Part shown: piece after piece, positions 17,852-26,297 of the stretch | How positions within the stretch are numbered: position 1 is the first letter of the stretch | Layout of the letters: each line of letters opens with the position of its first letter | Source: JASLBX01 sp035762665 | GTDB taxonomy: Bacteria; Actinomycetota; Actinomycetes; Jiangellales; Jiangellaceae | Reading direction: 5' to 3' | Assembly: GCA_035762665.1 (NCBI GenBank) | Contig: DASTNZ010000235.1 | Span: 124,001 to 188,000, forward strand | DNA length: 64,000 nt | The notes under the pieces: model-generated | Told to the model about the DNA's origin: nothing | What the model saw: the letters and a program-made list of their open reading frames with translations, nothing else | The model's database searches: none | Made by a program: the position numbers and the translations under genes

Positions 17852-18397
17852 ATGCGCGCTCTCGTCGTGTACGAATCGATGTTCGGCAACACCAGGGCGA
17901 TCGCGTACGCCATCGCCAAGGGGTTGGAGAATTGGGTTCCTGTCGACGTGACAGAAGTCAAGTCGGCGCCCACGGTACTGGGGGACGAGATCTCGCTGCT
18001 AGTCGTCGGAGGACCGACGCATGCCTTCGGGATGTCTCGCGACAGCACCCGCCGTGACGCCGAAATCAAGGGCGCCGGCCCAGTGGTGTCGACAGATGAA
18101 GGTATCCGGGAATGGCTGGGCAAGCTCGGACACCCTCGGAACGGCTTTCCCGCCACCACGTTCGACACCAAGATCAACAAATCTTGGTTGCCGGGCTCGG
18201 CGGCCAAGGCGGCCCACAAACGTCTGCGCTGGCTGCGGTTCCAGATGGTCACCCCGCCGGAGTCGTTCTTCGTGACCGACGTGGCCGGCCCGCTGGTGGA
18301 CGGCGAACTCGATCGCGCGCAGGCATGGGGTGAGCAGGTCGGCGCGGTCTGGGCCCGCGGGAACCGCACAGCGGGTCTCGGCCCAGATGAGGGCTGA
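17852..18397 (+). CDS. Flavodoxin-family protein
   Basis: 181-residue flavodoxin-like protein. The FMN phosphate-binding loop is YESMFGNTRAIA (residues 7-18), and the second FMN loop is in VVGGPTHAFGMSR. The chain is longer than short-chain flavodoxins, with a C-terminal helix carrying many Ala/Gly residues. It could be a one-electron carrier or an NAD(P)H-linked reductase component. The gene is 6 bp after the XRE gene and convergent with the DUF1918 gene (7-bp gap). Confidence 0.88.
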   Translation: MRALVVYESMFGNTRAIAYAIAKGLENWVPVDVTEVKSAPTVLGDEISLLVVGGPTHAFGMSRDSTRRDAEIKGAGPVVSTDEGIREWLGKLGHPRNGFPATTFDTKINKSWLPGSAAKAAHKRLRWLRFQMVTPPESFFVTDVAGPLVDGELDRAQAWGEQVGAVWARGNRTAGLGPDEG

Positions 18398-18404
18398 TCG
18401 CCCA

Positions 18405-18608
18405 CTACGCCGCTGTGTCGCTATCGAAGTGCTCGATGACGGCGTCTGCGCCAGGAAAGACCAGGGCCACGTGGCCGTCATCGTTCCAGCGCACGAGGTA
18501 CGGCGGCATGCCGTGATCGCCGCGCACCTCCAGCACCTCGCCATCTCGCTCCCGCTCGCCCACGTGATGAGCCTTGATGACGATCCGGTCACCGACTGTC
18601 GCGTGCAT
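18405..18608 (-). CDS. DUF1918 protein
   Basis: 67-residue protein of the DUF1918 family: MHATVGDRIVIKAHHVGERERDGEVLEVRGDHG-type SH3-like barrel, with PPYLVRWNDDGHVALVFPGAD in the second half. The function is unknown; members occur as small stress-related proteins in actinobacteria. Start at ATG 18608 because family similarity begins there and GGAGGAG lies a few bases upstream. Divergent from the DUF1876 gene with a shared box region. Confidence 0.85.
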   Translation of the reverse strand: MHATVGDRIVIKAHHVGERERDGEVLEVRGDHGMPPYLVRWNDDGHVALVFPGADAVIEHFDSDTAA

Positions 18609-18660
18609 GGCTCCTCCTCTCCGTAGTTCCACGACACCACCGGCACCGGCGCCCCACGTA

Positions 18661-18696
18661 GAGCAGCACGTCCCCGCCAGTGGGGCCCTTCGGCCC
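18661..18696. promoter_or_regulatory. DosR-like box pair, DUF1918/DUF1876-hyp promoter
   Basis: GGGCCCTTCGGCCC at 18683-18696 matches the DosR core at 10 of 14 positions, including the central TT. GAGCAGCACGTCCC at 18661-18674 (8/14) starts 22 bp earlier. The strong box is 60 bp upstream of the DUF1876 start, the first gene of the hydrogenase-maturation run, and the other is 52 bp upstream of DUF1918. Confidence 0.6.
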
Positions 18697-18756
18697 TGCC
18701 ACCTGCCGGGCTCCTGCTCCTAGCGTCGAAGCACGGAGACACGGAGGCGACAGATC

Positions 18757-19029
18757 ATGACCGCGACCAAGCACTGGACCGTCGACATCTACATCGACGA
18801 GCACGACGACGACTCCACGCGCGCTGAGGCCCGACTCCGCACCCGGGAAAGCACGCAGGTCAAGGGAATCGGCTTCGCACGCCGCAACCCGCACGATGTG
18901 AACGTCCCCGAGATCGGCGACGAGCTGGCAGCAGCCCGCGCTCTGGCCGACCTTGCCCGTCGACTGCTTCAGACGACAGCCGAGGACATCGAGGACCTCA
19001 CTCACGAATCCGTCCACCTGGCACGGTGA
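18757..19029 (+). CDS. DUF1876 protein (Rv1738-like)
   Basis: 90-residue protein of family DUF1876, represented by M. tuberculosis Rv1738, a strongly hypoxia-induced DosR-regulon protein whose dimer resembles ribosome hibernation factors. Family features are HWTVDIYIDEHDDDSTRAEARL, the GIGFARRNPHDVNVPEIGDELAAARAL core and a C-terminal helix. Action on ribosomes is suggested by structure only. It heads the run into hypF, whose start is 11 bp downstream. Confidence 0.9.
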   Translation: MTATKHWTVDIYIDEHDDDSTRAEARLRTRESTQVKGIGFARRNPHDVNVPEIGDELAAARALADLARRLLQTTAEDIEDLTHESVHLAR

Positions 19030-19039
19030 GCGAGGGCGC

Positions 19040-21355
19040 GTGGCCACGGCTCGCCGGCTCGAGGTCCACGGCGCCGTCCAGGGTGTCGGATTCCGGCCGT
19101 ACGTCGTTCGCTTAGCGACCGCGCTCGGGCTCACTGGCTGGGTACAGAACGCCGGCGGGCACGTCGTGATCGAGGCGACCGGCCCGGCCGACGCCCTGAC
19201 CGCCCTGGCGCGGCGGCTTCCTGCCGAGGCCCCACCGCAGGCAAACGTCAACTCGGTCGTCGTCTCGGACGTTGAGCTGCCCCAGGCCGACACGCACGGT
19301 TTCCAGGTGCTCGACAGTGTCGATCAGGTCGGTCACCGTGATGTTCCTCCGGACCTGGCGACCTGCGATGACTGCTTACGCGAGCTGTTCGACCCACGCG
19401 ACCGCAGGTATCGCTACCCGTTCGTCAACTGCACCAACTGCGGGCCGCGGGCCACGGTCATCGCCGAGCTTCCGTACGACCGGTGCCGCACGACGATGGC
19501 GCCCTTCGAACTGTGCGCCGACTGTGCCGCCGAGTACAAAGACCCCACCGATCGCCGGTTCCACGCCGAGCCGGTGGCCTGCCCGGCGTGCGGTCCGCGG
19601 CTGGCCTGGTTAGCTCCCGGATCGCCAACCGGCCACCTGGCCGGTGATGGTGGGGCGGACCCGCTGCGAGCCGCAGAGGCCAGCATCGCCGCTGGTGGAA
19701 TCGTCGCGATCAAGGGCCTGGGCGGGTACCAGCTGGTCTGCGATGCCACCAACCCGGAAGTAGTGTTCCGACTCCGGAGTCGGAAGCACCGGCCGGCCAA
19801 ACCATTTGCGGTGATGGTTCGGGATGTCCGTGCAGCTCACCAGCTTGCCTGGATCAGTCTGCCCGAGGAACGCCAACTCACCTCGGTTGCCCGGCCGATC
19901 GTGCTGCTAACTGCGCGAGCCGACTCACCGGTGCTGGCATACGGGGTGCACCCGGGCACCGATCTGGTTGGGCTGTTCCTGCCGTACACACCCCTGCACC
20001 ACCTCCTGCTGGCGGATCTGGACCGGCCGCTTATCGTCACGAGCGGCAACCGGTCCGACGAACCGATCGCCATCGATGACGTGGATGCGCTCGAGCGGCT
20101 CGGCGGAATCGTCGATGGCTTCCTGACCCACGACCGACGCATTCGGGCCCGGTACGACGACTCAGTGGTCAGGGTGTTGGCCGGGCGGCCGGCCGCGATC
20201 CGGCGTGCTCGGGGTTACGCTCCCGAGGCCCTCTCGATTCCCGGCCGGCTGGCCCGACCGGTACTCGGCATGGGCGCCCAGCTCAAGCACACCTTCGCAC
20301 TCGCCGAAGACGACCGCGTAGTGCTGAGCCCGCATATCGGCGATCTCTCGGATCACGACACCTTCAACGCCTTCGAGCAGACCCTCGACCACCTGTCGCG
20401 GCTGGTCGATATCTCTCCCAGCGCAGTAGCCCATGACATGCACCCCGGCTACCTGTCGACGCAGTACGCGCAACGGAACTGGCTGGCCGGCCACCGGGTG
20501 CCCGTCCAGCACCACCACGCGCACGTTGCGTCGTGCGCTGCCGAGCATGGCATCACCGAGCCGTTCATCGGCGTTGCGTACGACGGGCTGGGCTGGGGCG
20601 ACGACGGCACGCTGTGGGGCGGCGAGCTGATGATCGCCGATCTGGCCAATTACCGGCGGGTCGGGCGGTTCGGAACGGCTCCGCTGCCAGGCGGCGAGGC
20701 CGCGATCCGGCGGCCGGCCCGGATGGCGCTCGGCTACCTCTTCGGTGGCGAGCGGCTCGGCGGCTCCGCCTTGGATCCCGACCTGGTCAGCACGTTTACC
20801 GCGCGTCTGCCGGACCGTGAGGTCGATGCGGTGCGGCGGATGGTCGATCGCGGGGTGAACAGCCCGCGGGCGTCCAGTGCCGGCCGGTTGTTCGATGCAG
20901 TGTCCAGCCTCCTCTCGATCCGCGACGACGCGACCTTCGAGGGTGAGGCCGCGATCGCACTCGAGTGGGCCGCGGCTGGCGAGCCGGCTGGGGAGCTGCC
21001 GTGGCGACTCACCCGCACCCATGGCCTTTGGGTGTACGACCCGGCGCCGACCATCGCGGCGATACTGGCCGCCACCGTCGAGGGCGAACCGGCGTCGCGG
21101 TTGGCCGCGGCCTTCCACACCACCATCGTCGCCGTGACGGTCGCCTTGTGCCTCGAGGCGGCGCAGGAGTCCGGGCTGCGCGCCGTCTGCCTGTCCGGCG
21201 GAGTCTTCCAGAACCTGCTGCTCACCGGCGCGCTCGCCGGTGCGCTCCGTGATGAGGGGTTCTTCGTCTATCTCAACCAGCGGGTGCCGACCAACGACGG
21301 TGGCATCAGCTACGGCCAGGCGGCCGTCGCCGCCGCCCGGATGGGAGGTGGCTGA
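19040..21355 (+). CDS. hypF: Carbamoyltransferase HypF, [NiFe]-hydrogenase maturation
   Basis: 771-residue HypF, which makes the cyanide ligands of the hydrogenase Fe site by carbamoylating the HypE C-terminal Cys from carbamoyl phosphate. Domains in order: acylphosphatase (about 1-90, VQGVGFRPYVVRLA), two C4 zinc-finger-like segments (CDDCLRE...CTNCGPR and CADCAAEY...CPACGPR, about 105-185), YrdC-like (about 200-380, IKGLGGYQLVCDA, SRKHRPAKPFAVM) and Kae1-like (about 390-770, HHAHVASCAAEHG, YDGLGWGDDGTLWGGE). The first frame ATG lies inside the preceding gene; GTG 19040 with GCGAGGG upstream and homology from its second residue decides the start. Confidence 0.96.
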   Translation: MATARRLEVHGAVQGVGFRPYVVRLATALGLTGWVQNAGGHVVIEATGPADALTALARRLPAEAPPQANVNSVVVSDVELPQADTHGFQVLDSVDQVGHRDVPPDLATCDDCLRELFDPRDRRYRYPFVNCTNCGPRATVIAELPYDRCRTTMAPFELCADCAAEYKDPTDRRFHAEPVACPACGPRLAWLAPGSPTGHLAGDGGADPLRAAEASIAAGGIVAIKGLGGYQLVCDATNPEVVFRLRSRKHRPAKPFAVMVRDVRAAHQLAWISLPEERQLTSVARPIVLLTARADSPVLAYGVHPGTDLVGLFLPYTPLHHLLLADLDRPLIVTSGNRSDEPIAIDDVDALERLGGIVDGFLTHDRRIRARYDDSVVRVLAGRPAAIRRARGYAPEALSIPGRLARPVLGMGAQLKHTFALAEDDRVVLSPHIGDLSDHDTFNAFEQTLDHLSRLVDISPSAVAHDMHPGYLSTQYAQRNWLAGHRVPVQHHHAHVASCAAEHGITEPFIGVAYDGLGWGDDGTLWGGELMIADLANYRRVGRFGTAPLPGGEAAIRRPARMALGYLFGGERLGGSALDPDLVSTFTARLPDREVDAVRRMVDRGVNSPRASSAGRLFDAVSSLLSIRDDATFEGEAAIALEWAAAGEPAGELPWRLTRTHGLWVYDPAPTIAAILAATVEGEPASRLAAAFHTTIVAVTVALCLEAAQESGLRAVCLSGGVFQNLLLTGALAGALRDEGFFVYLNQRVPTNDGGISYGQAAVAAARMGGG

Positions 21356-21357
21356 TC

Positions 21358-21624
21358 ATGTGCCTCGGCATTCCCGGCCGGATCGTCGAGATCAGTGACA
21401 GTGGCATTGCCATGGGGATCGTCGATTTCGGCGGCATCCGCAAGGACGTCTGCCTCGCCTACACGCCCGAGGCCGAGTTGGGCGACTACGTCATCGTGCA
21501 CGTGGGCTTCGCCATCACGACGGTTGACCAGGCCGAGGCAGAGCGCACCCTAGAGGTGTTGCGCGCCATGGATGGTGCCATCGAGGGTGAGCTCGGCCGA
21601 CCGTTACCGGAGCCGTCACCGTGA
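21358..21624 (+). CDS. hypC: Hydrogenase maturation chaperone HypC
   Basis: 88-residue HypC/HupF chaperone. The essential N-terminal Cys is present in MCLGIPGRIVEI. The compact OB-type barrel (MGIVDFGGIRKDVCLAYTPE, DYVIVHVGFAI) and the short C-terminal helix (AEAERTLEVLRAM) match the family. HypC shuttles the Fe(CN)2CO unit from HypD to the hydrogenase large subunit, which is not encoded here. Start 2 bp after hypF; end overlaps hypD by 4 bp. Confidence 0.96.
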   Translation: MCLGIPGRIVEISDSGIAMGIVDFGGIRKDVCLAYTPEAELGDYVIVHVGFAITTVDQAEAERTLEVLRAMDGAIEGELGRPLPEPSP

Positions 21625-22709
21625 AATACCTCGACGAGTACCGCGACCCGGTCCTAGCCCGGCGGTTGTTGGCCGAACTGCATGCGACCGCCACCCGGCC
21701 GTGGGCGCTCATGGAGGTCTGCGGCGGGCAGACCCACACGCTTGTCCGGCAAGGCATCGACGAACTCCTGCCGGCCGGCATGCGGATGATTCACGGCCCC
21801 GGCTGCCCGGTGTGCGTCACCCCGCTCGAACTGCTGGACAAGGCTCTGCGAATCGCCGCGCGCCCGGACGTGACGTTCACGAGCTTCGGTGACATGCTCC
21901 GCGTGCCGGGCTCCAGCACCGACCTGCTCGCCCTGAAGGCGCGCGGCGCTGACGTACGCGTGGTGTACTCCCCCATCGATGCGGTGCGCATCGCAGAGCA
22001 GGAGCCCGACCGGGAGGTGGTCTTCTTCGCCGTCGGGTTCGAGACGACCGCGCCCGCGAACGCGATGGCGGTGCTCCGCGCCGCACAGCTAGGGCTGGCC
22101 AACTTCAGCATTCTGGTCAGCCACGTGCTGGTCCCGCCGGCGATCACGGCAATTCTCGACGCACCCGACTGTGAGGTGCAGGGTCTTCTGGCCGCGGGCC
22201 ACGTATGCGCCGTCATGGGATGGACGCAGTACGAGCCGATCGCCGCACGCTACGGCGTACCGATCGTGGTAACCGGGTTCGAGCCGCTCGACCTTCTGGA
22301 GGGGATCCTGATGGCCGTCCGCCAGCTCGAGGGAGGTCGCGCGGTGGTCGAGAACCAGTACGCCCGCGCCGTCCGGCGCTCGGGCAACACGCAGGCGCAG
22401 GACGCTATCCGCCGGGTCTTCCGCGTGACGGACCGCGCCTGGCGAGGCATCGGGACGATCCCGACCAGCGGCCTCCGCCTTGCCGACGAATACTCGGACT
22501 ACGACGCCGAGCGGCGGTTCGACGTCATGGATGTCCATGCCGCCGAGCATCCGGACTGCATTGCGGGCCGGATCCTCACCGGAGCGGCGGTGCCCACCGA
22601 CTGCGCAGCCTACGGAACGATCTGCACCCCCCGCACGCCACTCGGAGCACCCATGGTCTCGACCGAAGGCACCTGCGCGGCCTACTACAACGCAGGGAGG
22701 GCGCGATGA
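21621..22709 (+). CDS. hypD: Hydrogenase maturation protein HypD
   Basis: 362-residue Fe-S scaffold on which Fe(CN)2CO is assembled with HypC. Family motifs visible are MEVCGGQTHTLVRQGI, HGPGCPVCVTP, FTSFGDMLRVPGS, FFAVGFETTAPANAMAV, SHVLVPPAI and the Cys-rich end HPDCIAGRILTGAAVPTDCAAYG with CTPRTPLGAPMVSTEGTCAAYY. These hold the [4Fe-4S] and redox Cys. Overlaps hypC and hypE by 4 bp each. Confidence 0.97.
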   Translation: MKYLDEYRDPVLARRLLAELHATATRPWALMEVCGGQTHTLVRQGIDELLPAGMRMIHGPGCPVCVTPLELLDKALRIAARPDVTFTSFGDMLRVPGSSTDLLALKARGADVRVVYSPIDAVRIAEQEPDREVVFFAVGFETTAPANAMAVLRAAQLGLANFSILVSHVLVPPAITAILDAPDCEVQGLLAAGHVCAVMGWTQYEPIAARYGVPIVVTGFEPLDLLEGILMAVRQLEGGRAVVENQYARAVRRSGNTQAQDAIRRVFRVTDRAWRGIGTIPTSGLRLADEYSDYDAERRFDVMDVHAAEHPDCIAGRILTGAAVPTDCAAYGTICTPRTPLGAPMVSTEGTCAAYYNAGRAR

Positions 22710-23764
22710 CGGCCGACCCAACCCAGCTCAGCTGCCCGGCGCCGCGAGTCGAAACCGAGCGAGTCCTGCTCGGGCACGGGTCAGGCGGCCAGCTGTCCGC
22801 GTCCCTGATCAGCGAGGTGATCGTCCCGGCTCTCGGCGAGTCCGCCCCGGCCGGTCCGCTCGAGGATGCGGCGGTACTCGATGTCGGCGGCATCGATCTG
22901 GTGATGAGCACCGATTCGTTCGTCGTCAGCCCGCTATTCTTTCCGGGCGGTGATATCGGCCGGCTCGCCGTGCACGGCACGGTCAACGACGTGGCCGTAA
23001 TGGGCGGCGAGCCGCTCGCCCTGTCGCTGGCGTTCGTGATCGAGGAAGGCTTCGCGATTGACGATCTGCGCCGGGTCGCCATGTCGGTGGGCGAGGCGGC
23101 GCGCGGCGCCGGCGTCTCGGTGGTTACCGGCGATTCCAAGGTGGTGGGCCGCGGTGCCGCGGACGGCCTGTTCGTGACGACGACGGGCATCGGGCGGCGG
23201 CTGCCCGCGGCTCGCTTCTCCGCCGCCGCAGCCGAGTCCGGCGACGTCGTCCTGCTGTCCGGCCCGATCGGCGCGCACGGCGTGACGGTACTGAGCGCAC
23301 GCGAGGGGCTCGGGTTCGACGGTGACGTCGCGTCCGACACTCAGCCATTGCATCGCCTGGTGCGGGCGATGGTCGACGCCGGCGGTTCCGCTGTGCATGC
23401 CGTGCGCGACCCGACGCGCGGCGGGCTCGCCTCGGCACTGAACGAGATCGCTGCTGCGGCGGGAGTGGGTGTGGTCATCGATGAGCCTGCTGTTCCCGTG
23501 CCCGCGCCGGTGGCAGCCGCCTGCGAAATGCTGGGCCTCGACCCGCTGCACGTCGCAAACGAGGGCTGCCTCGTCGCGTTCGTCGCACCCGACGCTGCCG
23601 ATGCGGTTCTCGCGGCGATGCGCTCGGTACCCGAGGGGTTCGCCGCCACCCGGATCGGTCGTGCAGTGGTCGATCATCCAGGCCGGGTGACTGCGCGTAC
23701 GTTGGTCGGCGCCCAGCGAATCGTCGACATGCTGATCGGTGAGCAACTCCCTCGCATCTGCTGA
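22706..23764 (+). CDS. hypE: Hydrogenase maturation protein HypE
   Basis: 352-residue HypE of the AIR-synthase/PurM-like superfamily, which dehydrates the HypF-made thiocarboxamide to thiocyanate. The N-terminal ATP-binding half has LLGHGSGGQLSASLI and the family Asp/Asn segment LAVHGTVNDVAVMGGEP. The C-terminus ends with PRIC, the cysteine-bearing tail that is carbamoylated, so the active chain end is intact. ATG 22706 overlaps hypD (ATGA); the longer upstream frame lies within hypD and is not used. 106 bp separate it from the next gene. Confidence 0.97.
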   Translation: MTADPTQLSCPAPRVETERVLLGHGSGGQLSASLISEVIVPALGESAPAGPLEDAAVLDVGGIDLVMSTDSFVVSPLFFPGGDIGRLAVHGTVNDVAVMGGEPLALSLAFVIEEGFAIDDLRRVAMSVGEAARGAGVSVVTGDSKVVGRGAADGLFVTTTGIGRRLPAARFSAAAAESGDVVLLSGPIGAHGVTVLSAREGLGFDGDVASDTQPLHRLVRAMVDAGGSAVHAVRDPTRGGLASALNEIAAAAGVGVVIDEPAVPVPAPVAAACEMLGLDPLHVANEGCLVAFVAPDAADAVLAAMRSVPEGFAATRIGRAVVDHPGRVTARTLVGAQRIVDMLIGEQLPRIC

Positions 23765-23870
23765 CGCAGCCACCGCGACAGCGACCAAAGGCCCTTCCGT
23801 CCGGGTCGCTCGGCACTTCAGGCCTGACCGCCGATCCGCTGTGCTGGTAGCAGATCGAGGAGGTCGACGC

Positions 23871-24995
23871 ATGGATGCAGAACGCACAGCGGCCGTCGAG
23901 CTCGACCGGTCGGGGCTCGCTGCACTCGTCGAGCGGCTTCAGGCAGCCGGTTACCGGGTTGTCGGGCCCACCGTCCGGCATGACGCGATAGTCCTCGCCG
24001 AACTCGGATCGGCGGACGAGCTGCCCTGGGGGTGGGGCGTCGAGACTGGTCCTGGGACGTACCGGCTCCGGGAGCGCTCCGACGGCGCGGCGTTCGGCCA
24101 CTCGGCAGGGCCGCAGTCCTGGAAACAGCTTCTGCATCCACCACGCGAGCAGCTGTGGTCCGCGGATCGGGCCGACGATTTCCGGCCGGTCGAGCCCGAG
24201 CATAGGACGGCGCGCTACGCGCTGCTCGGCGTCCGGCCCTGCGATCTGCGGTCCATCCAGATCCTCGACACGGTGCTCACCGGCGGGCGTCACGTCGACA
24301 CGGGCTACGCGGCGCGCCGACTCGACCTGTTTGTTATCGCGGTCGAGTGCACGGAACCCGGGGCGGCGTGCTTCTGCGCCTCGATGGGCGCCGGTCCCGG
24401 CGCAACCGGAGGCTACGACCTCGCGATGATCGAGCTGGCCGGCGGCGGGCGGCCGCGATTCATTGTCACGGTCGGATCCGCCGCAGGCGAGCGCATGCTT
24501 GCCGGCGTGCCGCAGCGGCCGGCCGACCCGCCGGTGGTCGCCGACGCCCGGTCCGCCGTCACGGCCGCGGCCGGCCGGATGGGCCGGACGATGCCGGAGA
24601 CCGACCTGCGTCAGCTGCTGATTGACAACCGGGAGTCGGAGCACTGGGACGACGTCGCCCAGCGGTGCCTGACCTGCGGCAACTGCACTCTCGTGTGCCC
24701 GACCTGCTTCTGCACGACGACCGAAGAGGTCACGGATCTCACCGGCGAGCACACCGAGCGCTGGCAGCGTTGGGACTCCTGCTTCGACCTGCAATTCACC
24801 GACCTGCATGGCGGATCGGTGCGTTCGTCCACCCAGAGCCGGTACCGGCAGTGGATGAGCCACAAGCTGAGCACCTGGCACGACCAGTTCGGCAGCTCCG
24901 GTTGCGTCGGCTGCGGCCGGTGCATCGTCTGGTGCCCGGTGGGCATCGACATCACAGCCGAGGCAGCGACATTCCATGAGAAAGCGGAGAGTTGA
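23871..24995 (+). CDS. Group 3b-type hydrogenase beta subunit (4Fe-4S)
   Basis: 374-residue iron-sulfur protein like the beta subunit of archaeal/bacterial group 3b [NiFe] (sulf)hydrogenases and related anaerobic sulfite-reductase A chains. The C-terminal third carries two [4Fe-4S] ferredoxin-type clusters: CLTCGNCTLVCPTCFC and CVGCGRCIVWCPVG. Upstream are ARYALLGVRPCDLRSIQILD and VECTEPGAACFCASMG, also conserved. It should relay electrons between the hydrogenase core and the flavin subunit. ATG 23871 has GAGGAGG 7 bp upstream; an in-frame start 132 bp earlier would overlap hypE and lacks similarity. Confidence 0.9.
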   Translation: MDAERTAAVELDRSGLAALVERLQAAGYRVVGPTVRHDAIVLAELGSADELPWGWGVETGPGTYRLRERSDGAAFGHSAGPQSWKQLLHPPREQLWSADRADDFRPVEPEHRTARYALLGVRPCDLRSIQILDTVLTGGRHVDTGYAARRLDLFVIAVECTEPGAACFCASMGAGPGATGGYDLAMIELAGGGRPRFIVTVGSAAGERMLAGVPQRPADPPVVADARSAVTAAAGRMGRTMPETDLRQLLIDNRESEHWDDVAQRCLTCGNCTLVCPTCFCTTTEEVTDLTGEHTERWQRWDSCFDLQFTDLHGGSVRSSTQSRYRQWMSHKLSTWHDQFGSSGCVGCGRCIVWCPVGIDITAEAATFHEKAES

Positions 24996-24996
24996 G

Positions 24997-25485
24997 ATGT
25001 CCCCTCTGACGACGCTTCTTCTCGGCAAGCATCCGTGGGTGGCCGGTCTGCCTGCGGATCAGGTGCAGTTGATAGGCGAACATGCGCACGAGGTCCGGTT
25101 CCATGCGGGGCACGTCATCTTCGCCGAAGGTGAGCACGCTGACCGCTTCTGGCTGATCTGGGAGGGTCAAGTCGCCCTCGTGCTAGAGATCCCAGCGCGG
25201 GGCACCGTCCTCGTCGAGACGCTCACCGCGGGCGACTGCCTCGGTTGGTCGTGGCTCTTCCCGCCTTATCGCTGGCAGTTCGGCGCGGTCGCGGTGAGCG
25301 AAACCCGGGCTATCGAGATCGACGGGACGGCCGTGCGAACGGCGTGCGACGCTGACCCGGTGCTGTGCGCCGCGATCTACCGGCGAGTTTCTGCGACCAC
25401 GGTCGAGCGGCTGCAAGCGACCCGGTTACGCCTGCTGGATCTCTACGGCGCGCCGACCCGACACCTGCCGCAGGGCGAATCATGA
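24997..25485 (+). CDS. Cyclic-nucleotide-binding-domain protein
   Basis: 162-residue protein with one cNMP-binding beta-barrel (about 18-135): HEVRFHAGHVIFAEGEHADRFWLIWEGQVAL and LVETLTAGDCLGWSWLFPPYRW, then a helical tail (AIYRRVSATTVERLQATRLRLLDLY). The phosphate-binding cassette residues (canonical G-E-x6-R-x-A) are not conserved, as the segment reads GDCLGWSWLF, so cAMP binding is doubtful. No helix-turn-helix follows, so it is not a CRP-type regulator. It lies between the beta and gamma genes (1 bp after beta; 4-bp overlap with gamma), as in actinobacterial group 3b operons. Probably an accessory or regulatory subunit. Confidence 0.85.
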   Translation: MSPLTTLLLGKHPWVAGLPADQVQLIGEHAHEVRFHAGHVIFAEGEHADRFWLIWEGQVALVLEIPARGTVLVETLTAGDCLGWSWLFPPYRWQFGAVAVSETRAIEIDGTAVRTACDADPVLCAAIYRRVSATTVERLQATRLRLLDLYGAPTRHLPQGES

Positions 25486-26297
25486 GCGCCCCGGCGACTC
25501 CTCGCCGTTACCGGGTCGTCGCTCGTGAAGTCGAGACCACCGACACGGTCACGCTGACCCTGTCCCCCGTCGACGAACCGGTCGACGCTCCGCTGCCCGG
25601 ACAGTTCATGATGCTCACCTCATTCGGGCTCGGTGAGGTGCCGATCTCGATCAGCGGCGGCAACGGCGCCGAGCTGGTCCACACCCTCCGTGCCGTCGGG
25701 CCCGTCACGCGGGCTCTCCACGCGGCCGCTCCGGACAGCATCGTCGGCGTCCGCGGCCCGTTCGGCACCGACTGGGGCGTGGACCGATCTGCCGGTCGGG
25801 ATCTCCTGTTCGTCGCCGGAGGTATCGGACTGGCCCCGCTGCGGCCCGCCATCTGGGCCGCGGCCGAGTCCGGTCACCGCGGCCGGACCGTCGTACTGGT
25901 GGGTGCCCGCACGCCGGACGATCTGCTGTTCCGCAACGACATGGCGGCGTGGGGGCGCAGGCCGGACATCGCGTTCGGGCTCACCGTCGATCGCGCGGCT
26001 GCAGGCTGGTCCGGCAACGTCGGCCTGGTGACCTCCTTGGTCAAAAGAGCCAACGTCGACCCCAGCCGGACGACCGCGTTCCTCTGCGGGCCTGAAGTGA
26101 TGATGCGTGTCGTGGCCCGCAGCCTCACCGACCGGGGCCTGGCGGAGGCGGACATCCAACTGTCGCTGGAACGGAACATGCGCTGCGGGGCCGGGTTGTG
26201 CGGTCATTGCCAGCTCGGCCCGGTGCTCATCTGCAGGGACGGGCCGGTCATCAGTCTGGACCGGGCTGGTCCGCTGCTCGCGACAAGGGAGCTCTAG
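25482..26297 (+). CDS. Hydrogenase gamma subunit, FAD/NAD(P)-binding
   Basis: 271-residue ferredoxin-NADP reductase-like protein (HydG/PyrK type). The FAD domain has LPGQFMMLTSFGLGEVPISISG (R-x-x-S replaced by PIS), the NAD(P) domain FVAGGIGLAPLRPAIW and LVGARTPDDLLF. The C-terminal [2Fe-2S] motif is CGAGLCGHCQLGPVLIC, with four Cys. It would exchange hydride with NAD(P) for the hydrogenase. Start ATG 25482 overlaps the preceding stop (ATGA); the longer frame upstream runs inside the cNMP-domain gene. Confidence 0.9.
   Translation: MSAPATPRRYRVVAREVETTDTVTLTLSPVDEPVDAPLPGQFMMLTSFGLGEVPISISGGNGAELVHTLRAVGPVTRALHAAAPDSIVGVRGPFGTDWGVDRSAGRDLLFVAGGIGLAPLRPAIWAAAESGHRGRTVVLVGARTPDDLLFRNDMAAWGRRPDIAFGLTVDRAAAGWSGNVGLVTSLVKRANVDPSRTTAFLCGPEVMMRVVARSLTDRGLAEADIQLSLERNMRCGAGLCGHCQLGPVLICRDGPVISLDRAGPLLATREL

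Noticed and set aside
22205..22705. Upstream extension of the hypE reading frame
   Set aside because: It lies inside hypD in another frame and the composition is shadow-like; the ATGA overlap at 22706 gives the natural start.
23765..23870. Weak box-like GGCCCTTCCGTCC in the gap before the hydrogenase beta gene
   Set aside because: About 7 of 14 positions, and the conserved G at position 10 is missing; too weak without computation.
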